64,000 bases of DNA. Origin: Pseudoalteromonas byunsanensis (lineage in GTDB: Bacteria; Pseudomonadota; Gammaproteobacteria; Enterobacterales; Alteromonadaceae). Shown in pieces: positions 27,800 to 37,800 of the stretch. The notes below the pieces were generated by a model that saw nothing but the letters and a program-made list of their open reading frames with translations, was not told the origin of the DNA and did no database searches. A program made the position numbers and the translations under genes. Position 1 is the stretch's first letter. Every line of letters begins with the position of its first letter. The stretch lies in NCBI RefSeq assembly GCF_001854475.1, contig NZ_MNAN01000034.1:321698-385697 (forward strand), in the 5' to 3' direction.

Positions 27800-28300
27800 A
27801 TGTTCATGGACTTAACAACCCTTTTTAGTATTGACCCTCTTCGTTGGCCTGATATTGGTGCAGCTGTTTTAGCAGGCTCCATCATTGGTTTAGAACGCCA
27901 ATTACGCGGTAAACCCGTTGGGATCAGAACTTCTTCATTGATTGTGTTAGGCACGTATACTTTTATTATGCTCTCGATGCAGGTAAACAATGAAGTCGCT
28001 GACCCTTCACGGATCATCGGTCAGGTGGTCACTGGGATCGGCTTTTTAGGAGCTGGTGTGATGCTCTCTAAAGAGGGGGTTGTAGTGGGAGTTACCTCTG
28101 CAGCAGCGATTTGGATGCTGGCAGCCATTGGTATTTGCGTTGCAGTTGCCGGCCCTCTCATTGCAATAAAAATGGCAGTAATTGTGGTTGTTATCTTGTA
28201 CGGAGTTGACTTGTTAGAATCGAGTTTTACCAACCTGACTCGAGGTGTTCATGGTAAATACACCGGTTGGAAGACCAGAGTTAAAAAAGATGCCAAATAA
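27800..28300 (+). CDS. MgtC/SapB-family membrane protein
   Basis: About 166 residues. The core has the family hallmarks: DIGAAVLAGSIIGLERQLRGKPVGIRT, then IIGQVVTGIGFLGAGVMLSKEG and VTSAAAIWMLAAIGICVA, giving four or five membrane helices. Only the membrane part is present; the C-terminal ACT-like domain of Salmonella MgtC is missing, as in the SapB/YhiD group. The longer frame from 27701 has an unlikely N-terminus, so I start at ATG 27800 (27806 is equally possible). The role may be magnesium or pH homeostasis. soxR overlaps its end by 11 bases. Confidence 0.88.
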   Translation: MFMDLTTLFSIDPLRWPDIGAAVLAGSIIGLERQLRGKPVGIRTSSLIVLGTYTFIMLSMQVNNEVADPSRIIGQVVTGIGFLGAGVMLSKEGVVVGVTSAAAIWMLAAIGICVAVAGPLIAIKMAVIVVVILYGVDLLESSFTNLTRGVHGKYTGWKTRVKKDAK

Positions 28301-28751
28301 CACGCAATTACAAGATGCCAATTTAACCCCCGGCTATGTCGCAAAGCGTAGCGATGTTAAGGTCTCCACATTACACTTCTACGAACAAAAAGGTCTAATT
28401 CGTAGTTGGCGAAATAGCGGTAACCAACGCCGCTACAAGCCAGATGTACTCAGGCGAATTGCGGTGATCAAAGCCGCACAAAAAATGGGCGTGACACTAG
28501 AGGAAGTCAAACAAACGCTAAGCTCGCTGCCTGATAGCCGAACGCCAACAAAAGCAGACTGGGCTAAGCTTTCAACGGCATGGCAGCAAAAACTAGACGA
28601 AAAAATTGCCTACATGCAAAGAGTGAGAAATCAAGTGGAAGGCTGTATTGGCTGCGGGTGTTTATCAATGAAAAGCTGCCCTATATATAACCCAGATGAC
28701 GTGCTGGGAGAAACAGGCAGTGGTGCCTTGTTATTGGGCAGGGACTGGTAA
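28290..28751 (+). CDS. soxR: Redox-sensing MerR-family activator SoxR
   Basis: 153 residues from ATG 28290; the open frame extends upstream to GTG 28245 but that lies inside the preceding gene. MerR helix-turn-helix: GYVAKRSDVKVSTLHFYEQK, then GNQRRYKPDVLRRIAVIKAA. The [2Fe-2S] ligands are all present in CIGCGCLSMKSCP (C-x2-C-x-C-x5-C), which separates SoxR from other MerR proteins. Oxidation of the cluster by superoxide or redox-cycling drugs activates it. No soxS is present, as expected outside enterics. The start overlaps the MgtC-like gene end, suggesting co-transcription; no SoxR-box was found by eye. Confidence 0.95.
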   Translation: MPNNTQLQDANLTPGYVAKRSDVKVSTLHFYEQKGLIRSWRNSGNQRRYKPDVLRRIAVIKAAQKMGVTLEEVKQTLSSLPDSRTPTKADWAKLSTAWQQKLDEKIAYMQRVRNQVEGCIGCGCLSMKSCPIYNPDDVLGETGSGALLLGRDW

Positions 28752-28890
28752 ACCCCGACACCATTATTTACTTATACGCACCATAACATTCTAAGATATT
28801 CAGGTTTAAGTAAGTCATAAAGCATATAATCCCCGCTCTTTTTGTTTTCTATTATGCTTATCAATACAATAAGCAAAATTAATATCGACT

Positions 28891-31053
28891 ATGAACACTC
28901 TGTTAGAATTTCTAAAAAACCGCAATTGGATGTTGTGGGCGCTCATATTAGGCGTAGCAACCGGCCTTATTTTTGGTGAACGAGTAGCATTTTTGCAGCC
29001 TCTGGGCGCTGGTTTCGTTAAGCTAATGCAGATCACCATATTTCCCTATATCGTGGTCAGCCTGATTGTCGGTTTAGGTAAGTTTAACCCTGAACAAGTA
29101 CGCAGCATTCTGCTTAAAGCTGCCACGGTCATGATCTGCTTGTGGGGTGTAGGCCTTTTTGCAATTTGGTGTTTTACCTTTACGCTACCCCAACATGATG
29201 CTGGAACGTTTTTCTCCCCAGCGCTAATTGCACCGACCAATAATATTGATTTTGCGCAGCAGTATATTCCAGCAAACCCTTTCGCGTCCTTAGCCGAGGG
29301 CAATGTACCTGCTATTGTTATTTTTTGTATTGCTTTAGGTATGGCGCTCATCGCGAACAAACGCAAAAATACTGTACTGGAATTTCTTGATGTCATTGGC
29401 CAAGGTTTAACGGTTATCTCGAAAAAAGTAATTTCCATTTTTCCCATTGGTATTTTTGCTATGACAGCAAGCACAGCAGGTACACTCAGTGTAGAAGAGC
29501 TAAACAATTTGCAAGTATACTGGGTGTTAGTACTATGCCTTGGTTTGTACTTAATGCTAGTGCTACTTCCGATGTTGGTTGCGGCGCTTACGCCCATCAA
29601 ATACCGCGCCTTAATCTTAGTGATGCGCAATGCTTGGATAACAGCATTTAGTACAGGTAATGTGTTTATTGTCCTTCCTGTGATCACCGAGGGCATAAAA
29701 GAACACTTGCGCACCATTAAAAAGGCCGATGAGCAGGCCGATCATATTGCCGAAGTGCTAGTACCTATTGCGTACACTTTCCCAAGCCTTGGCAAGCTTA
29801 CCACGCTTATTTTTGTTATGTTTGCGGGCTGGCTCACTGGTAACCCTATTAGCTTAACCGATATTCCAAATGTCACCCTATCTGCAATGTTGAGTTACTT
29901 TGCGAATGTTCACCTCGCAATTCCATTTATGCTCGATAGCTTAAAAATACCAGCCGATAGCTACCAACTTTATTTATCAATGTCGGTATTGACCGCCAAG
30001 GTGGTATCACCGACTACTGTGGTATATATTTTCGCTTTTGTTTTTTTAAGTATCTTCTATTGCCGTAAACAGTTGCATCTAAAACGGTTACGTTCAGTAT
30101 ATTACTTGACCTTGTTCAGCGCCCTATTACCCGCATTTATGCTGGCAAGCTTTACATTAAACAGCTACCTTGCTAAAAACTCACAGGCCGCAGATGAAGT
30201 AATTGCCAATATGGTGATTGCCGATAAAGTTCCTGCGCACGTTTTAGGATATGTCCCTAAGGCTTACCAAAGTGGCGAACTGTCATTAACTAATATTGAT
30301 GTGATTAAAAAGCGCAATTTACTTAGGGTTGGCTATCTTATTGATAACGTCCCGTTTAGTTACTTTAATCAGAAAAATGAACTCGTGGGTTTTGACATCA
30401 GTCTTGCACACCGTTTAGCGTCAGACTTAAACGTAAACGTTGAGTTTATCCCATTCAAAAAGCATCAGCTAAATGAATATCTGAACAAAGGCTTTTTTGA
30501 TGTAGCTATGTCTGGCCTTGAAATCAATGTGGCAGACCTAACCAAAGTGCGCTTTAGTGATCAAGTATTGCAGCTACAACTGGCGCTGCTTGCCAGAGAT
30601 CACCAACTAGACAGATTTTCAACAATAAAAGACATTGCACAACAAACTTTAACCATTGCTCATGTTGAATATGCGCCTTTATTGCATCAGGTCGCCAAAA
30701 ACTACCCAAGTATAGAGTTCAAACAACTGCCTAACCTTAAAGCCTATTTCGCAGACCCAGATAGATATGACGCGCTGGTGATAAGCGCTGAAGCAGGCTT
30801 TGCATGGAGCATGTTCTACCCCGAGTTTGGGGTAGTTGTACCACAAGGGGAAATAAGCAAATACCCAACTGGGTTTGCGGTGGCCAAACGTAATTATGAC
30901 CTTCTAAATTACCTCAATGCTTGGCTGGATATACAACATGCCAACGGTCAAGTTGACGCCAATTATCGCTACTGGATATTAGGTCAGGGCAGCCAGAAAA
31001 CAGTTAAGCGCTGGTCACTACTTGACGAGTATGCACCTGAGTTATTGGATTAA
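28891..31053 (+). CDS. Dicarboxylate/amino-acid:cation symporter fused to a solute-binding domain
   Basis: 720 residues. The first 400 or so are a DAACS (GltP-like) transporter with eight helices and re-entrant loops: GAGFVKLMQITIFPYIVVSL and the ITAFSTGNVFIVLP segment in place of the serine-rich hairpin loop. A final membrane span (YLTLFSALLPAFMLASFTLN) leads to a periplasmic SBP_bac_3-like domain from about 470: NLLRVGYLIDNVPFSYF, ELVGFDISLAHRLASDL, FDVAMSGLEI. So substrate capture and secondary transport are covalently linked. The substrate is probably an acidic or polar amino acid or dicarboxylate. It follows soxR by 140 bases, and its 3' end overlaps a convergent gene by 12 bases. Confidence 0.88.
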   Translation: MNTLLEFLKNRNWMLWALILGVATGLIFGERVAFLQPLGAGFVKLMQITIFPYIVVSLIVGLGKFNPEQVRSILLKAATVMICLWGVGLFAIWCFTFTLPQHDAGTFFSPALIAPTNNIDFAQQYIPANPFASLAEGNVPAIVIFCIALGMALIANKRKNTVLEFLDVIGQGLTVISKKVISIFPIGIFAMTASTAGTLSVEELNNLQVYWVLVLCLGLYLMLVLLPMLVAALTPIKYRALILVMRNAWITAFSTGNVFIVLPVITEGIKEHLRTIKKADEQADHIAEVLVPIAYTFPSLGKLTTLIFVMFAGWLTGNPISLTDIPNVTLSAMLSYFANVHLAIPFMLDSLKIPADSYQLYLSMSVLTAKVVSPTTVVYIFAFVFLSIFYCRKQLHLKRLRSVYYLTLFSALLPAFMLASFTLNSYLAKNSQAADEVIANMVIADKVPAHVLGYVPKAYQSGELSLTNIDVIKKRNLLRVGYLIDNVPFSYFNQKNELVGFDISLAHRLASDLNVNVEFIPFKKHQLNEYLNKGFFDVAMSGLEINVADLTKVRFSDQVLQLQLALLARDHQLDRFSTIKDIAQQTLTIAHVEYAPLLHQVAKNYPSIEFKQLPNLKAYFADPDRYDALVISAEAGFAWSMFYPEFGVVVPQGEISKYPTGFAVAKRNYDLLNYLNAWLDIQHANGQVDANYRYWILGQGSQKTVKRWSLLDEYAPELLD

Positions 31054-31455
31054 AAACCGATAGCTCAGCCAGAGCATAAAAACCGTTTGCACAAAGCTCA
31101 GTAGTAAAAGCTTTGAATTAAACTGCCACTTCTGGCATTTGTGACGAAACCACTTTTGTGCGATGAACATCGTCATATTGCCAGCAAACCATGATATGGC
31201 TAACAATTTGCTTTCACTCACACGCCTCGTTGATGCGACAGCGCGTTGCTTGTCTAGCCAAAATAGTGATAAGAACAATACATTGATAGTCACAAAATAG
31301 ATTGCAATGCTAAGTGCATAGGTTATGTCATTGTGGGTAAACCACACGGCCAATATAGCAATCAGCAACCATGAACACACCGACAGCCCGTACGACAGAC
31401 CCAAACAAGTCAAATTAAGAGAAAATGTTGGCAAAACAAACTCAAAAGGTATCAA
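31042..31455 (-). CDS. DUF1294 membrane protein
   Basis: 137 residues with four membrane helices. The last two-thirds hold the DUF1294 pattern: WLDKQRAVASTRRVSESKLLAISWFAGNM followed by FRHKCQKWQF, corresponding to the family's YxxDKxxA...RxxExxL and RHKxxKxxF. Function is unknown. Unlike many family members it lacks an N-terminal cold-shock domain. Its end overlaps the convergent symporter gene by 12 bases. Confidence 0.75.
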   Translation of the reverse strand: MIPFEFVLPTFSLNLTCLGLSYGLSVCSWLLIAILAVWFTHNDITYALSIAIYFVTINVLFLSLFWLDKQRAVASTRRVSESKLLAISWFAGNMTMFIAQKWFRHKCQKWQFNSKLLLLSFVQTVFMLWLSYRFLIQ

Positions 31456-31508
31456 ATAGATTTGATTTTATCTTAAAAAAGGAACTCTCAGGTATACAAA
31501 AATGACCT

Positions 31509-32516
31509 CTATTCCCAATCACATACTTTGACTGCCTTAAACCACTCTTCATCGAATGACTTTTTCACAGGAAGCAAAGGACGTGTAACCTCAACTTCAA
31601 GTTTTGGCGCTAAATACTTATGTACCCAAGCTCGTACCGTATCACTTTCCAATTCCTCATACGCCACTGTTAAAGACAGTTTTAGTTTATCGTCGGGCGA
31701 ACTACCCTGTAGTTGTTCAAATCGCGCCTGCAACCATGACAACAATGCCTGTTTTGACTGGTTAGGGAAGATTGATGTCAATCTAGACGTTGGGCCAATC
31801 AGACGCTGGTAATTCATTGTTTGCTCCTTGATCAAAAATACCAGCAACAAGTTAATACCTGCTGAAATTTTTCCTGAGCGCTTATCAACTTCCTGATAAT
31901 CATTGAGAGCCTGTCGGAATAAGCGCTCGGCCTCATCAACCTTTCCTTCATCCAGTGCCAAAGCACCAAGATTATTCTCTATCATAGCCAGTACTGGTGT
32001 TTGTTGTAATTGCTCAGCCAAAATGCGAGAGCGAGCATATAATGCACGTGCTTTTGAGTGATTTCCCTGCTCTCTAGCCACCAAAGCCAAGCTATTAGTT
32101 AACGTTAAACGCTGTCGATCATTTTGTGCGTACTTATATGAACAATCCAAAGAGGTTTGCGCGTCGCTGTAATACTGCTCTCTGCGTAACCAAATACCTA
32201 GTGCACTTAAAATGGTGGTGATTTGGCTTCTAAAATGGGGACTTTGTCGCGCACTAAACACCGCTTTTAAGGAGTCAATCAAACGCGACATTTGATTGGT
32301 AGGCACAGAGGCACGCATCGCGATTATGTGCCAACGTATAAACAAGTGCTCGGGAAGCTCTTCAGGTTTACCCATATTTTCGAGTAGCACAATGGATTGG
32401 GCTGGATTAACCAACAGGTAATCTTCCGCCTCATTCATTATACCAACAGGATTTACAACGCGGGCATCAGACCCAAAGCTGAAGCACAACATCAGAAATA
32501 CTAACAGTATTCGCAA
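31509..32516 (-). CDS. Exported TPR protein
   Basis: 335 residues with a signal peptide (LLVFLMLCFSFGSDARV). The middle contains tetratricopeptide helices, best seen at TLTNSLALVAREQGNHSKARALYARSRILA and IENNLGALALDEGKVDEAERLFRQAL. Such proteins serve as scaffolds; no partner is evident. It lies downstream of the FAN1-like nuclease gene with an 82-base gap on the same strand, but a functional link is not shown. No enzymatic motif was found. Confidence 0.7.
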   Translation of the reverse strand: MRILLVFLMLCFSFGSDARVVNPVGIMNEAEDYLLVNPAQSIVLLENMGKPEELPEHLFIRWHIIAMRASVPTNQMSRLIDSLKAVFSARQSPHFRSQITTILSALGIWLRREQYYSDAQTSLDCSYKYAQNDRQRLTLTNSLALVAREQGNHSKARALYARSRILAEQLQQTPVLAMIENNLGALALDEGKVDEAERLFRQALNDYQEVDKRSGKISAGINLLLVFLIKEQTMNYQRLIGPTSRLTSIFPNQSKQALLSWLQARFEQLQGSSPDDKLKLSLTVAYEELESDTVRAWVHKYLAPKLEVEVTRPLLPVKKSFDEEWFKAVKVCDWE

Positions 32517-32598
32517 TACTCTCTCACCGCTTTGCTAACCACTAAGCTTAACTCTAGTTGCTAAAAACTAAATATTCAAAGCGTGCAGCCAACTCAGC

Positions 32599-34764
32599 CT
32601 ATAATTGCGTCTCTTCTACCTGTCGAACGCTATTAACTAACAACAATAATTTCGCCGCTGCTAGGGCATCTTCTAAAGCTCTGTGATGTTGCTTTAGTTC
32701 AATACCTAAGGCAGCACATAGTTTTCCTAGCGAGTAAGAGCTGTGCCCAGGGAGATATTTTCTAGCCAATTGTACTGTGCAAAGTTTAGGTTTACTAAAT
32801 GTCATACCCACTCTTTGAAATTCCTGTTTTAAAAACCCCATGTCAAAGTTCACGTTATGGGCAACGAAAATTGCTTTTTCACAAACAGCCGCGACCTTAT
32901 TGGCAATATCTGAAAACTCAGGCGCATCGGCTACCATGGTATTATCTATTGCTGTCAATTGGGTTATATATTTTGGAATTGAACGTTTGGGATTCACTAG
33001 GCTTTGCCATGTCGAAACGATTTCTCCTCCTTCAATACGTACCAACGCTATTTCTGTAATGCGGTCAAACTGATTCTTACCTCCGGTTGTTTCAATATCC
33101 ACCACCACATACGCTTGATTTGGGTCAAACTGCCATCGGGTTCGCTGTACTTTTACATCGAACCCGCACTGTGTAAGCCTATTTATTGACACCAATTGAT
33201 TACGTCTAAGAGAATCTCCCGGTGCTTTAATTTCCTCAAAACGCAATGTGTTACCTTCAAGCACCATCAGATCGGGATATCCATCCTTTAAGTTTTTAAA
33301 GTCTTGACTCATAGCGCGCAACAACGAAATTAAAGCACTTAACGGTGCTGATTCTGCCAATATAAGTAATTGTTCTACCAGTTCATCATGCCAAACAAAC
33401 AACGAATTTTGCTGATTAAAGTAACGAGTCATTTGCTTTAGCAACCAGCTTTTAAAACACGAAGCTTGATTGATTTGCTCTAGCTTGTATTCAATATCCT
33501 GCGCAAGCACGTCATAGAAACGATTAAATTTTAGTAGTTGTGGGTATCGCTCAAATTCGTTTACAGCCATGGATAATTCATGTTCGAATAGCTCCCGCCA
33601 AAAAACAATACTAAACAGTGCTAGCCATAATTGATTTTCAGTATGCCAACTGCGGATACCGTGGTGAGCATAATAAGCTATCACACCTTGCTCTGTACGG
33701 CCTTTGTAGGCTTCATCCAGCGCAATTTCATCAACATTTTCACGCAGCAAATCAGTTAAAATCGAGGTGCGTTTTTGCTGAAACTTTCGTAGCAAGAAAT
33801 CTTTTGCAAATAACAAAAGAGACTCATCATTTGGTTCGCCCAGAATAGCTTCAAGTTGCTCGCGACATTGCTCACGCTCTTGGAGTGAGAACATCAAACG
33901 AAGGCGCTTTTCGTGAGCTTTACTGCTGCTACACCGCGCCAGTAGTCGCACTGATTGCTGTGGGTTTTGCTTTTCTAACAAACAGGCGAGTTTATAAAAC
34001 AACTTGTCTTGGCGATAGCTGGCCTGCTCATGTAGTTCAAAGTCAAACTTGCGGTTGAGTAAAGTAGAACACAAATCTCTTGCGCGCTCTTGGGTTATAT
34101 CACCGAGAGATTTATAAAGTTGCGCATATTCAAAGGCACACTGTGCCTGTTGATAGTCACCAAAGTAGCTTGCGGGATTAACCTCTGAGTGAGTCTTCAT
34201 CACACCTAAATCTCGCATGGAAAACTGCGACAGGTTTGTTTCTAGACGATTAAAAAACAAAAATAATAGGTAATCAAATAATGGTGCTATCTCTACACAT
34301 AAGTATCTATTTAAAACAATATGCTGCTCAATATTAGCAAATTCAACATATTGACGCACAAAGTCCAGCCAAACCGACTTTTTAGCACTGCGTGCTGGGT
34401 AACCACTTAATTGCGTATGTAGGCTAATGTCTTGAAGCTCGGTTTTAGTCAATACATCTAACCATGTATGGTAGTCTTGTTCGGTAACATCGCTAATAAA
34501 CTGATTATCGCGTAAGCCCGCTAATGCGAGCTCTAAATTGCTTATCTCAGCGTAATTGAGAGAGTCATAAGCCACAAACTTAGACTTTCTATTTAATAGC
34601 CGAACCAACAAACAACGCTCATATTCAGTAAGTTTTTCAATACGCTCCAACGTGAGCTTATCCTGCGCCGATAACAAATGACCATTGCTTAATATAATAA
34701 ACTCGACAAACTCGTTGTAATGATCCAAATAGTATTTTTCAGGAAGTTGTTTTTGCACTCGCAC
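32599..34764 (-). CDS. FAN1-like VRR-NUC nuclease fused to DEDDh 3'-5' exonuclease
   Basis: 721 residues. The N-terminus (YYLDHYNEFVEFII, LVRLLNRKSKFVAYDSLNYAEI) matches the SAP/TPR-like front half of bacterial FAN1 homologues. A VRR-NUC PD-(D/E)xK site lies around 495-525: GYPDLMV, then FEEIKAPGDSLRRNQL. From about 552 a complete DnaQ-type exonuclease follows: VDIETTG (D-x-E), AHNVNFDMGFL (D), HHRALEDAL (H and D). FAN1 cuts flaps and branched DNA during cross-link repair; here a proofreading-type exonuclease is added on one chain. The likely role is repair of branched or blocked DNA ends. It is a lone gene with short flanks. Confidence 0.88.
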   Translation of the reverse strand: MRVQKQLPEKYYLDHYNEFVEFIILSNGHLLSAQDKLTLERIEKLTEYERCLLVRLLNRKSKFVAYDSLNYAEISNLELALAGLRDNQFISDVTEQDYHTWLDVLTKTELQDISLHTQLSGYPARSAKKSVWLDFVRQYVEFANIEQHIVLNRYLCVEIAPLFDYLLFLFFNRLETNLSQFSMRDLGVMKTHSEVNPASYFGDYQQAQCAFEYAQLYKSLGDITQERARDLCSTLLNRKFDFELHEQASYRQDKLFYKLACLLEKQNPQQSVRLLARCSSSKAHEKRLRLMFSLQEREQCREQLEAILGEPNDESLLLFAKDFLLRKFQQKRTSILTDLLRENVDEIALDEAYKGRTEQGVIAYYAHHGIRSWHTENQLWLALFSIVFWRELFEHELSMAVNEFERYPQLLKFNRFYDVLAQDIEYKLEQINQASCFKSWLLKQMTRYFNQQNSLFVWHDELVEQLLILAESAPLSALISLLRAMSQDFKNLKDGYPDLMVLEGNTLRFEEIKAPGDSLRRNQLVSINRLTQCGFDVKVQRTRWQFDPNQAYVVVDIETTGGKNQFDRITEIALVRIEGGEIVSTWQSLVNPKRSIPKYITQLTAIDNTMVADAPEFSDIANKVAAVCEKAIFVAHNVNFDMGFLKQEFQRVGMTFSKPKLCTVQLARKYLPGHSSYSLGKLCAALGIELKQHHRALEDALAAAKLLLLVNSVRQVEETQL

Positions 34765-34823
34765 ACCAAAACTGTTTTTTTATACAGTATTACACGCCTC
34801 ACCTTTGTGAGCCAGAGCCAACG

Positions 34824-37800
34824 CTAGTTTTGTTGATGTGGTAACCATTGTAAAAGCTTTTCAACAAGCACGTTCTGTACGATGGGCTTGGCAATATAAT
34901 CATCCATACCAGCTTCTAGGCATTTTGTTCTATCACCGACCATTGCATTTGCAGTCATAGCGATAATAGTAATATTGGCATAATATTCTCCAGCCTCACC
35001 ACTTCTTATTAATTTAGTTGTCTCATATCCGTCAAGCTCTGGCATCTGGCAGTCCATAAGCAACAATGTGTAGCGATCTTCTTCTTGGCGTTGCTCTAGT
35101 AAACTGAGTACTTCCTTACCATCTGCTGCAATATCTACAATTTTCAAGCCTATTTTTTTCAGCATACTGGTCGCAACTATTTGATTAACTTGATTATCTT
35201 CTGCTAGCAAGATACGGATTGATTCATCCCACTTATTGGTGTCATCGTCCGTCTGCGGACTACTTTTCCCCCCTTTTATGTAGCGTGTCATTGCTGAATT
35301 TTTGATACGCTTGTCACTATTCAAAGCTGCCAGCGCGGTTATTAGATCCGAGGTAGTAAAAGGTTTAGGGAAATATGTAGCAAACCCCAGTTTAGCAAAA
35401 TGTTCTACTTTCCAGCGAAAGCCCATTGGCGTCATCATGACCAGTTGCATAGTGTCATATGCCGCATGTTCGCGAATCATTTTCCCAAGCGCAATGCCGT
35501 CCATCTGTGGCATTTGCATATCAATAAAGGCGATATCAAAATAACATTGATGTGTTTGTGCCAATTCATGGCACTGTTCCAGTGCCTGTTGAGCGCACGA
35601 CACACTACGAACCTGCGCTCCCCAATATTCAAGCTGCTTGCTCAGTACAGTCCGATTTGTATCATTGTCGTCAACCACTAGCACCTGTAGGTCTGAAATT
35701 TTAACGGTAGGCTGAACAAGTTCTGACTCACGACTCCTGCGCATGAGCACGTTAAAAGCAAACTGACTGCCCTGTTTTGGAGTACTTTGTACCTGTACAG
35801 TTCCCCCCATTAATTCACATAGCTTTTTGACTATCGCTAAGCCTAAGCCAGTACCGCCATATTTGCGCGTAGTTGATGCATCAACCTGCGTAAAAGACTG
35901 AAACAGTTTGCCCTGTTCACATTTCGCAATACCAATACCGGTGTCTCTTACCACACACTCAAATTGCAAGTGCTCCTGACCATGATCTTTTAGAGTCGCA
36001 GAGATCACCACTTCACCCTCATCAGTAAACTTGATAGCATTACCCACCAAGTTAGTCAGAATTTGTCTTAAACGACCAGGGTCTCCTCGAACTAAAGACT
36101 CATTCACATAGGTGGTATCAAGTACCAGTTCTAGTCCTTTACTCTGTGCTTGAATTGCTACTGATTCCGCAAAATCCCCCAGCATACTCCTTAGGTCATA
36201 TTCCAGTTCTTCAAGTTCAAGCTTACCCGCATCCACCTTTGAAAAATCTAATATGTCATTGATTAAAGATAACAAAGAAGTCGCACTATTTTGTGCTATC
36301 GTTGCTCGGTGAATTTGTTCTTCACTTAACTCACTATTTAAAAGTAAGTTGAGCATGCCAAGTACACCGTTCATTGGTGTTCTGATCTCATGACTCATTG
36401 ACGCCAAAAACTCACTTTTAACTAAACTGGCCTGCTCAGCCGCAATTTTTGCCTCTTGTAACGCTTCTCTTGAGTGAACCCAATCAGTTATATCCTGCTG
36501 AATGCCAACATATGCTTTGAGCTCTCCAGCTTTGTCAAACACAGGTGATAACTCCAGACTATTCCAAAATGCTTCACCACTGCGCCTATAATTAATCAGT
36601 TTTACTGAAAGCTTCTTTTTCTCCTTTAGAGCCTGACGCATCTGCGCAACCACTTCACGAGATGTCTCTTCACCTTGCAAAAAGCGGCAATTCGTCCCTA
36701 ATACTCTTTTGTCATAACCCGTCATTTCACAAAATGCTCGGTTAATAAATACCAGAGGGAAGTCGGGATGTGTTGCATCAGAAATAGATATGCCCACGGT
36801 ACAGGACTCTATTGCCTCCGCGAGCATATCATTGTGCTCTTTTGCGGATTTCAAAGCACTTTGATAAACACGTTGCTCCGTTATATCCGTCAGCGACCCT
36901 GCCATTCTAATTGCTCGGCCATCCTTGCCCTTTAATGCCACACCTTTTGCCCTAAAAAAGCGCATTTCTCCACCATACGCACGTATTCTAAGTTCAATAT
37001 CAAAAGGTTTGTTATATTTGAAGTGGTAACTTAGCTCTTTTCGCATTGTTAAGCGGTCTTTTTCATGGACGTGGGATGCAAATGCCTCTAAGTCGTTTGG
37101 GAAGCCGTCTGTATCATCTTTATCGTAGCCAAGTAGCTCTCTAAATCTAGGAGCAAAATATATCTGTTGGTGTTCCAGATCCCAGTCCCACAAGCCATCA
37201 TGGCTGCCTTGAATAGCTAACTTATATCTTGATTCATTCGCTTTGGCTTGTTGTTCTGACTTTTCTAAACGCCGATATGGGTTTAATAATAATTGACGAC
37301 CGAACAGTAACAACATTCCTGTCGAAATAGCCAAGCTTATCGCTATCCCCCAAGCTATATCACGCTGAAATGAGGATATGTTATCGTCTAACCAACTAGT
37401 TTTAATAAAATATTCAAAGGAAATTCCGGTTTTGCCTATCGTGCTTGTCTCGATACTCATGTAATTACTGTTTGAGTCTGAGTTATCAAAAGAAAACCAC
37501 TGTCCTTCAAGTGAAACAGCTATATTGTCATTTTTTAAGGTGTTGGCCAAAAGCACGTCTAAACTTGTGTTGAATTGAGCAATCAACGCACCTTCTGTAA
37601 ATCCATTGTATAAAATGGGTACCGATATTATAAAGTGCTCTTTATCATCTACTTTATGCAGTAAAATCGCTGTCTTACTCTCAGAACTTAACACCTGCTG
37701 TAACCAGCTCGGGTTTGTACTGATTGATGAAGCACTCACATCACTGTTATATACTTCATCACCAAGCATATTCACAATTGTTATGTGTTCTTTTTGACCT

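Noticed and set aside
29046..29717. 223-codon minus-strand frame inside the symporter gene
   Set aside because: Antisense shadow of a clear membrane-protein gene; composition is typical of a reversed hydrophobic sequence and there is no ribosome site or family.
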